NCBI GenBank assembly: GCA_051744845.1 | Contig: JBNJDJ010000063.1 | Location: 1-12,038 of the forward strand | Source: JBNJDJ01 sp051744845 | GTDB lineage: Bacteria > Bacillota > Clostridia > Peptostreptococcales > Acidaminobacteraceae | Reading direction: 5' to 3' | DNA length: 12,038 nucleotides | Shown here: piece by piece, positions 7,662 to 12,038 of the stretch | Layout of the letters: the number at the start of each line of letters is the position of its first letter | Position numbering within the stretch: the stretch's first letter is position 1 | Position numbers and translations under genes: made by a program | Notes under the pieces: generated by a model | What the model saw: the letters and a program-made list of their open reading frames with translations, nothing else | Told to the model about the DNA's origin: nothing | Databases searched by the model: none

Positions 7662-7709
7662 ATTCTACAAATGGTATACATATATATTTATAACCTCTAT
7701 ATATTGTGC
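7662..7709 (-). promoter_or_regulatory. Pair of NrdR-like boxes in the nrdJ promoter region
   Basis: The known NrdR box consensus is acaCwAtATaTwGtgt. GCACAATATATAGAGG (7694-7709, minus) matches 13 of 16 positions. A weaker copy, ATACCATTTGTAGAAT (7662-7677), matches 10 of 16. The gap is 16 bases, the characteristic 15-16-base spacing of paired NrdR boxes. A -10-like TATAAA (7687-7692) lies between them, so binding would block transcription. NrdR is a zinc-finger/ATP-cone repressor of ribonucleotide reductase genes. The first box is convincing, the second is degenerate. Confidence 0.65.
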
Positions 7710-7761
7710 ATAAACATTTTATCATAAAAAAGGTTAAACTTAAATTGTTTTCTTTTGTTTT

Positions 7762-9318
7762 TTAAAACAAGAACAAAACTGTAATCATTAAAAATCCTAC
7801 AAGTATAATATTTGCCCGTCTAAAACCTAATTGATAATTTCTTAAAAATTTCATCGGTTTGATATCTTTCTTAACAATATATTTATATATTATAAAACCA
7901 ATTAATACATATACACCATAAGTTAAAAAGTCCTTCATATGAATAGATATAGTTTTATCAAAATAAGTTTTTAAAATATATCTTTCAATAAAACCTGTTG
8001 TTAAAGTCGCTAAACTCAAGATTATCAAAGGTAATCTACTTGGTCTTTTTTCAACCTCTAAATCTAATTTATTTTTACCTATTAATATAGAAGCCAATTT
8101 AATAGAATAAATTATAGTCCCTAAATTAATTAAATGCATACAAGTTGTTAATATCAAATTACCTTTAAAATGATATTTAATCAAAGTTTTTGATACAAAC
8201 CCGTTCATATATGGAAAACCTGTAATAGACAATATACCTATAATTAAACTTATAGATACTATAGGTAAATTCTTAAAAACTTCTTTTATATGATAAATTT
8301 CTCTTGTTTTATAATACTTGATTGTAGTTCCTACAGTTAAGAATAGCAAACTTTTAAATAAACTATGATTAATCAAGTGGAAAAGTCCTCCAATATGCAT
8401 AAGACCTCCACCGGCAATAGCCATTAATATAACACCTGATTGACTTATAGTGCTAAAAGCTAATACTCCTTTTATACTTTTTTGACTTAAAGCAAAACTA
8501 ATCCCAGAAAGTGCCTTTAATATTCCCATAATTAGTAAAAACTGAAAAAATAAACCTTTAGGTAATACCCTATAAAACTTAACTAAAACAACAAACCCTG
8601 TTTTTACTAAAACACCTGATAAAAGTGCTGAAATACTTGAAGGAGCTGCCATATGTGCTCTTGGCAACCAAGTCCAAGTATAAACAGGGAAAAAGGCGGA
8701 TTTTACACCTAAAGCAGTTACAATTAAACCATATGCTAATTTAGCAGTAAAATCTAGGTCTAAATTTACTAGATAATCTAAATTTAATGTTCCGATATTT
8801 ATATATATAATTATTAATCCAATTAAATAAAAAATCATACCTACACTATTGAAAAGTAAATAATACATAGCTGCTCTAATAGAAAAACCATCTTTTTTGT
8901 AGATAACTAAAATTGCAGATATTACAGAAATAATTTCAATAAATACAAATATATTAAACAGGTCATTGCTAAAAATTAGTCCATAAAAACATCCTCTTAA
9001 GAAATGCAGAAAGAAATAAAATTTATAATCTTTTTCCCATTTGTTTAATGAATACAAAAAACTACCTAACCATACAATTAAACTTACAATTAAAAAAATG
9101 AAAGTTGTAAAATCAACTTTTAAATTAATACCTATTAAATCAGAATATCCGCCTATAATTATGCTTTTTGAGCCTTTAAGTAAAACTTCATTAAATAATT
9201 GATATACAAATAATGACTCTACTAAAATACTAATATAACCTAGTTTATTAATTGTTTTATTTTTAAATAAAAAAGTGAAAATCGCAAATATAATTGGAAT
9301 AAAAATTAAAAAAAGCAT
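7762..9318 (-). CDS. mrpD: Mrp/Mbh antiporter subunit D (MbhH-like, Proton_antipo_M family)
   Basis: The 518-residue multi-spanning membrane protein belongs to the NuoL/NuoM/MrpD antiporter family and is the only large antiporter-like subunit in this operon. Expected ion-path residues are present: E128 (NIFVFIE), K206 (GVKSAFFP), H222 (LPRAH), K239 (VLVKTG), H314, H318 and K322 (HLINHSLFK), and K377 (FVSK). STISQSG at 289-295 is another family hallmark. The motif after K206 reads FPVYTWTWLPRAH, two residues longer than the usual FPxxxWLPxAH, because of a TGG-ACT duplication. The C-terminus is hydrophobic and continues beyond the core. The ATG directly follows the mrpC stop (TAAATG) and has an AAGGGAGATAAA ribosome binding site. 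It is the last gene of the operon; the gap to nrdJ holds no clear terminator. Family certain; distinction from MbhH is a matter of naming. Confidence 0.93.
   Translation of the reverse strand: MLFLIFIPIIFAIFTFLFKNKTINKLGYISILVESLFVYQLFNEVLLKGSKSIIIGGYSDLIGINLKVDFTTFIFLIVSLIVWLGSFLYSLNKWEKDYKFYFFLHFLRGCFYGLIFSNDLFNIFVFIEIISVISAILVIYKKDGFSIRAAMYYLLFNSVGMIFYLIGLIIIYINIGTLNLDYLVNLDLDFTAKLAYGLIVTALGVKSAFFPVYTWTWLPRAHMAAPSSISALLSGVLVKTGFVVLVKFYRVLPKGLFFQFLLIMGILKALSGISFALSQKSIKGVLAFSTISQSGVILMAIAGGGLMHIGGLFHLINHSLFKSLLFLTVGTTIKYYKTREIYHIKEVFKNLPIVSISLIIGILSITGFPYMNGFVSKTLIKYHFKGNLILTTCMHLINLGTIIYSIKLASILIGKNKLDLEVEKRPSRLPLIILSLATLTTGFIERYILKTYFDKTISIHMKDFLTYGVYVLIGFIIYKYIVKKDIKPMKFLRNYQLGFRRANIILVGFLMITVLFLF
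8668..8679 (-). repeat. ACTTGG tandem duplication inside the mrpD conserved motif
   Basis: The coding strand reads ACTTGGACTTGG, encoding Thr-Trp-Thr-Trp immediately before LPRAH. Family members normally have one Trp at this place, so one copy looks like an in-frame six-base duplication. Confidence 0.6.
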
Positions 9319-9654
9319 TTATTTTATCTCCCTTTCTAAAATCTCTTTCCACTCTAATGAACCAAAGTAGTGAAAAATTTTTATACAAATCATAAGTGCT
9401 AAAGCTGTAATTGAAGCACCTATAACAATAGTTGTAAGCATCATTGCTTGTGGAAGTGGATCTACCATCGTTTTTATATCTTCAACATAAATAGGCACTT
9501 GATTAGAATCAAGGCTAACAATATTTAAAAAAAGTATTATTATTGAAGCTTCTATTATGTTAAAACTTAGTAAGGATTTAATAATATTTTTTGATGTCAT
9601 TAATCCATAAAAACCTATACATATAATAACTAAAGATAAATATACATTAATCAA
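9319..9654 (-). CDS. mrpC: Mrp/Mbh antiporter subunit C (MbhG-like, NuoK family)
   Basis: MrpC is the NuoK-like small membrane subunit that packs against MrpD. Three membrane segments are visible, and the family motif DPLPQAMMLTTIVIGASITALALMI sits in the C-terminal half, followed by a short charged tail. I choose the TTG at 9652-9654 (111 residues): AGAAGG at 9663-9668 is 8 bases upstream, and TTGATTAA overlaps the mrpB stop exactly as ATGATTAA does at two other junctions of the operon. A GTG three codons earlier (9663) is open in frame, but the purine tract would then abut the start codon with no spacing. Next gene mrpD begins right after the stop. Confidence 0.88.
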   Translation of the reverse strand: MINVYLSLVIICIGFYGLMTSKNIIKSLLSFNIIEASIIILFLNIVSLDSNQVPIYVEDIKTMVDPLPQAMMLTTIVIGASITALALMICIKIFHYFGSLEWKEILEREIK

Positions 9655-10042
9655 GTCTATCACCTTCTTCTAAAAATGTCTCAATAATATTTATTAAACC
9701 TAATGTTACTTTTAAACCTATAGTAAAATTTAAAAGTACTAAAAAAAGTGTCTTATTATATGTTAAAAAATTTGTAAAACTATATCCTTTTGTAAAATAC
9801 GATATTGTAGAAAAAACTAAAATTAACAAGTATACTATTTTTTCATAAAAACTCAATTTAATTAAATTAAATTCTACATCTTTATAAAAATTAATTAACA
9901 TAACTCCTGTAGCAACAATTACACCACCTTGGAAACCTCCACCTGGAGTTAAGTTCCCATACATAGTTACATATATCCCATATATAATTATATATGGAAA
10001 TATAAATTTTGACATACTTTTTAATACTTTACTTTCTCTCAT
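9647..10042 (-). CDS. mrpB: Mrp/Mbh antiporter subunit B (MnhB, MbhF-like)
   Basis: The 131-residue MnhB-type membrane protein has four likely membrane segments and the family signature GNLTPGGGFQGGVIVATGVML (29-49). A His is usual at the position of N30. The start is the ATG at 10040-10042, which has a strong AGAGGAG site with 6-base spacing and overlaps the upstream mbhE-like gene by 14 bases. An in-frame ATG 96 bases earlier would add an unconserved extension wholly inside the preceding gene and lacks such a site. It forms the membrane core of the Mrp complex with the MbhD/E and C subunits. Confidence 0.9.
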   Translation of the reverse strand: MRESKVLKSMSKFIFPYIIIYGIYVTMYGNLTPGGGFQGGVIVATGVMLINFYKDVEFNLIKLSFYEKIVYLLILVFSTISYFTKGYSFTNFLTYNKTLFLVLLNFTIGLKVTLGLINIIETFLEEGDRLD

Positions 10043-10307
10043 TATTTTCTCCTCTAACCATAGACTTATCTTCTTTAGCCATAAAGATAACTCCTGCAAC
10101 AGAAACAAGTAAAATACCTGCTTCAAATATTGAATCAAATAATCTATAATCTAGATAAATACCAGTTACAATATTTTCAGAATATACTTCATCTAAACTA
10201 TTTTTTATAAAATAATCTCTTGAAGTATTATTAACAATAAAATTTAAATTAAAAGCAAATAATAAAAATAAAACAACTACTGTAAATATAGCAATTTTTT
10301 CAATCAT
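10029..10307 (-). CDS. MbhE-like subunit of Mrp/Mbh antiporter
   Basis: This 92-residue protein has an N-terminal membrane helix (4-24), an external loop and a C-terminal helix. NIVTGIYLDYRLFDSIFEAGILLVSVAGV (45-73) matches the MbhE domain, which in classical Mrp systems is fused into the C-terminal part of MrpA. The ATG overlaps the stop of the preceding MbhD-like gene by one base (TAATG) and has a perfect AGGAGG at 10317-10322. The split MbhD/MbhE arrangement is that of archaeal Mbh and many anaerobe operons. Confidence 0.85.
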   Translation of the reverse strand: MIEKIAIFTVVVLFLLFAFNLNFIVNNTSRDYFIKNSLDEVYSENIVTGIYLDYRLFDSIFEAGILLVSVAGVIFMAKEDKSMVRGENNERK

Positions 10308-10849
10308 TATCCATCGCCTCCTAATACATCTAAGTCAGGCGCCAATATAACAGTTATTTCAGGATCCTGTCTAGTCATTTGATCTAATCTACGCATTAAA
10401 ACACTTGCTTCTTTACCAATTAGAAAATATCCCAACCCTTCTCTTTTTTTAACATAAATATCTACATTTACTTTCCGAAAAACACCTGTCATTACAATAG
10501 AATCTTTTTCTAAATCTTTAATAAACTTTAAATCTAAATCATACATTTTACAAAATTTTCTTAAAATCTTATTTTCCTTTCCAAAACTAGAAAAAAAGTT
10601 TTCATCTAAATCCCCTGCAACAATAAATTGTCTTTGTTTGGAAATAGATATTAAAAACATAATAGGAACTAAAGCAGCTCCTACTGCAATCTCTGCTATA
10701 GCAACATCTGGAGCATAGTTCAAAAAATATATAACAGTTACAAACAAAGAAAATAATGAAAAATTTATTACCATATCTAAATATTCATCTTCAATTACTA
10801 TATAAATAGCAATAATTATAGTTAAAATATGAAAAGCTATTTTAATCAT
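10307..10849 (-). CDS. MbhD-like subunit (DUF4040) with C-terminal soluble extension
   Basis: The first 85 residues form three membrane helices and match the MbhD/DUF4040 domain, with YAPDVAIAEIAVGAALVPIMFL as the clearest stretch (the Glu there is conserved and corresponds to the MrpA C-terminal region). After KQRQF comes a soluble segment of about 90 residues (DLDENFF through LGGDG) that is not part of the core MbhD fold. I choose the ATG at 10847-10849 (180 residues): GAGGAG lies 10 bases upstream and ATGATTAA overlaps the mrpG stop. An in-frame ATG 42 bases earlier adds an implausible basic leader inside mrpG. The membrane domain is firm; the role of the extension is unknown, perhaps regulatory or contacting other subunits. 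Confidence 0.82.
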   Translation of the reverse strand: MIKIAFHILTIIIAIYIVIEDEYLDMVINFSLFSLFVTVIYFLNYAPDVAIAEIAVGAALVPIMFLISISKQRQFIVAGDLDENFFSSFGKENKILRKFCKMYDLDLKFIKDLEKDSIVMTGVFRKVNVDIYVKKREGLGYFLIGKEASVLMRRLDQMTRQDPEITVILAPDLDVLGGDG

Positions 10850-11144
10850 TATAATCAATCTCCTCAACCTCGACACCATTAAAATATGCACTAAAAGATA
10901 TCAAGTGATTACTTATTGGCGATGTTAATAAAACAAAACATAAAATTATAAATACTTTGATTCTTACATCTAATAAATCAACACGTAAAATTAATGCAAT
11001 CAAAATTAATAAAACTGCTGCTGTATCAATTTTAGAACTTGTTAACAATTTAGAATATAATGAATCAAATTTAGAAATTCCTATAAGTCCTATTGTAATC
11101 AATGCCCAACTCAATACTAATAATATATTTGAAAAAAATATCAT
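10842..11144 (-). CDS. mrpG: Mrp/Mbh antiporter subunit G (MbhC-like)
   Basis: The 100-residue protein has three membrane helices and the family pattern GxxKFDSLYSKLLTSSKIDTAAVLLIL, then VLLTSPISNHLISFSAY; the TSPxxxH motif is typical of MnhG/PhaG. The ATG overlaps the mrpF stop as ATGA, with AAGGTGG upstream. It belongs to the E-F-G group of small subunits that form the peripheral membrane module of Mrp complexes. Confidence 0.9.
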   Translation of the reverse strand: MIFFSNILLVLSWALITIGLIGISKFDSLYSKLLTSSKIDTAAVLLILIALILRVDLLDVRIKVFIILCFVLLTSPISNHLISFSAYFNGVEVEEIDYND

Positions 11145-11398
11145 TTTGTTCTACCACCTTTTAAAATAAATTTAGATAATAATACAATAACTAAAAACGT
11201 AACAATTGCAAAAGTAACAGAAGTATCTAACAAATGATTACTACCTACTTCTACCGAATATAAAGTTATAATAAGTAAAACTTTTATACTTATTAAATTT
11301 AAACTTAAAAGCTTTTCCCATATACTCTTAGAAGTTAAATATCTTTTAAAAGTAATTGATAAAGCTATTATTAAAAAACCAATTGTTAAATTAATCAT
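11141..11398 (-). CDS. mrpF: Mrp/Mbh antiporter subunit F (MbhB-like)
   Basis: The 85-residue hydrophobic protein has three membrane helices. LLDTSVTFAIVTFLVIVLLSKF fits the C-terminal helix of MrpF, whose Asp (here D58) is conserved. I start at the ATG at 11396-11398, which overlaps the mrpE stop as ATGATTAA and has a GAGTGAG purine stretch 4 bases upstream; a GTG three codons earlier is less well placed. The mrpG start overlaps its TGA stop. Confidence 0.87.
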   Translation of the reverse strand: MINLTIGFLIIALSITFKRYLTSKSIWEKLLSLNLISIKVLLIITLYSVEVGSNHLLDTSVTFAIVTFLVIVLLSKFILKGGRTK

Positions 11399-11870
11399 AA
11401 AGCTCACTCTTTTCTAAAATTCTTTTATAATTTAATATTTCTTCTTTGAAACTAGCGATATCTTTCTCCTTCTCAACTTGTATTAAAACTTTTAAGCTAT
11501 TATCACCAAAAATCTTTAAAGTTATTGTACCAGGAGTCAAAGTAATTGCATTTGCAATTAAAATAGCATTCCTCTCTTTAATAATATCTATATCAATATT
11601 TACTACTTTAGCTTTTCCTTTATTAGTAAATATTTTGCCAATATATTCAATAGAAGCTTTATAAATATTTAAAAAGACAATAACACCAAAATATGTAATT
11701 CTAAAAAAAACATATTTACCATTATACTTTGTTTCTAATTTAATATCGAAAACAATCATAACAAAAGCTGATACTAATAAACCAATAATAATATTTTGCA
11801 TGCTAATATCTTTAGTTAGAAAAACCCAAAACAAAAACATACTTAATAATATCTTAAAATTATATTTCAT
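11391..11870 (-). CDS. mrpE: Mrp/Mbh antiporter subunit E (MbhA-like)
   Basis: First gene of the antiporter operon. The 159-residue protein has membrane segments at about 5-20, 26-42 and 54-72, then a cytoplasmic part. The family signature ANAITLTPGTITL (106-118) is intact. The ATG has a modest GGTGAT site 3 to 4 bases upstream. An rRNA operon terminator lies about 75 bases upstream, so the operon should use its own promoter. MrpE is needed for full antiport in several characterised Mrp systems. Confidence 0.92.
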   Translation of the reverse strand: MKYNFKILLSMFLFWVFLTKDISMQNIIIGLLVSAFVMIVFDIKLETKYNGKYVFFRITYFGVIVFLNIYKASIEYIGKIFTNKGKAKVVNIDIDIIKERNAILIANAITLTPGTITLKIFGDNSLKVLIQVEKEKDIASFKEEILNYKRILEKSELYD

Positions 11871-11901
11871 AAATCACCACACTCTTTTATTCTTTATTTA
11901 T

Positions 11902-11910
11902 ATAATACCA
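11902..11910 (-). promoter_or_regulatory. Candidate extended -10 promoter of the mrp operon
   Basis: TGGTATTAT (TG at 11909-11910, TATTAT at 11902-11907) is an extended -10 match placed to give a leader of about 25 bases. No good -35 element is visible 16-18 bases upstream; the region is T-rich. Confidence 0.35.
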
Positions 11911-11942
11911 AAAAAAGTAATTAAAAACTAATTTTTTTAAAT

Positions 11943-11970
11943 AAAAAAAAACTGATTATATAATCAGTTT
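11943..11970 (-). terminator. Terminator of the rRNA operon
   Basis: A perfect 22-base palindrome at 11949-11970 forms a 9-bp stem with a 4-base loop, starting about 10 bases after the 5S rRNA end. The minus strand continues into about nine Ts (11943-11951). The stem has only two G-C pairs, so the long T-run must carry much of the effect. Confidence 0.8.
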
Positions 11971-11979
11971 AAAATATCA

Positions 11980-12038
11980 TCTGGCAACGTCCTGTCCTCC
12001 CAGTGGGTTTCCCTCACAAGTACTTTAGGCGCTAAGAA
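11980..12038 (-). rRNA. rrf: 5S ribosomal RNA, 3' half (runs off the window)
   Basis: On the minus strand the last 59 bases match the 3' half of bacterial 5S rRNA. TTAGCGCC is followed by AAGTACTTG, then a hairpin GTGAGGGAAACCCACT, GGGAGGACAGGACG and finally the closing-stem strand GTTGCCAG. The order and spacing match Firmicute 5S (compare CAGCGCC, GUAGU, GGGUUUCCCC, GAGAGUAGGACG). The 5' half and any 16S/23S genes lie beyond the right edge. The exact 3' end is uncertain by one or two bases. Confidence 0.93.

Noticed and set aside
7646..7681. Longer nrdJ start at the ATG at 7681
   Set aside because: No ribosome binding site precedes it, the added 11 residues do not look like ATP-cone sequence, and it would place coding sequence over the second NrdR-like box.
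7649..7761. Cobalamin riboswitch before the B12-dependent reductase
   Set aside because: The gap is only about 110 bases, lacks any B12-box-like sequence and is largely occupied by promoter and NrdR-like elements.
7735..7785. Possible terminator at the end of the mrp operon
   Set aside because: TTGTTTT/AAAACAA can pair around the mrpD stop codon, but the stem is short and nearly all A-T, the loop is too small and no clean T-run follows. Readthrough towards nrdJ remains possible.
10957..11169. Open frame on the plus strand across mrpG and mrpF
   Set aside because: Shadow of two real membrane-protein genes on the other strand; no start signal or family resemblance.
11446..11664. Open frame on the plus strand inside mrpE
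   Set aside because: Antisense to the conserved mrpE signature and hydrophobic only because of the complementary codons.
11871..11942. tRNA or small RNA between the rRNA terminator and mrpE
   Set aside because: The stretch is short, A/T-only in large part and shows no cloverleaf or stable fold.

Overview
The window is strongly AT-rich DNA from a bacterium, and every gene I can support lies on the minus strand. The gene set points to a low-GC anaerobic Firmicute. It combines a vitamin B12-dependent ribonucleotide reductase, a second EF-G-like GTPase, a CarD-family regulator next to radA, an Mbh-type Mrp cation antiporter, AGGAGG-type ribosome binding sites and consensus TTGACA/TATAAT promoters. 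The Mbh-type antiporter suggests a salt-adapted fermenter such as Halanaerobiales, but that placement is only a guess from gene content.

In the direction of transcription (high to low coordinates): the window opens at its right edge in the 3' half of a 5S rRNA gene, the end of an rRNA operon, followed by a hairpin terminator. Next comes an eight-gene, tightly overlapped membrane operon (11870-7762). Its order is mrpE, mrpF, mrpG, mbhD-like, mbhE-like, mrpB, mrpC, mrpD, the same as the MbhA-to-MbhH antiporter module of archaeal membrane-bound hydrogenase. No hydrogenase subunits and no NuoL-like MrpA N-terminal half are present here. The operon should encode a sodium/proton exchange complex.

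Then come four or five separately expressed housekeeping genes. The adenosylcobalamin-dependent ribonucleoside-triphosphate reductase (nrdJ type) carries an N-terminal ATP-cone and has a pair of NrdR-like boxes in its promoter region and a strong terminator. It is followed by a divergent NIF3-family protein, an EF-G-like GTPase with a glycine-rich G1 loop and its own terminator, the recombination/repair ATPase RadA, and a CarD/CdnL-type RNA polymerase-binding regulator. The CarD gene has a TTG start, two tandem consensus promoters and a terminator at the left edge of the window.

No mobile elements, CRISPR arrays, tRNA genes or long gene-free stretches were seen. The longest gap is about 158 bases, between radA and carD. 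Nothing looks like a wholly new system. The most notable points are the stand-alone Mbh-type antiporter operon with its repeated 8-base stop/start overlaps, the C-terminal soluble extension on the MbhD-like subunit, a six-base tandem duplication inside the most conserved motif of MrpD, the NrdR box pair, and the unusual metal-ligand pattern of the NIF3 protein.
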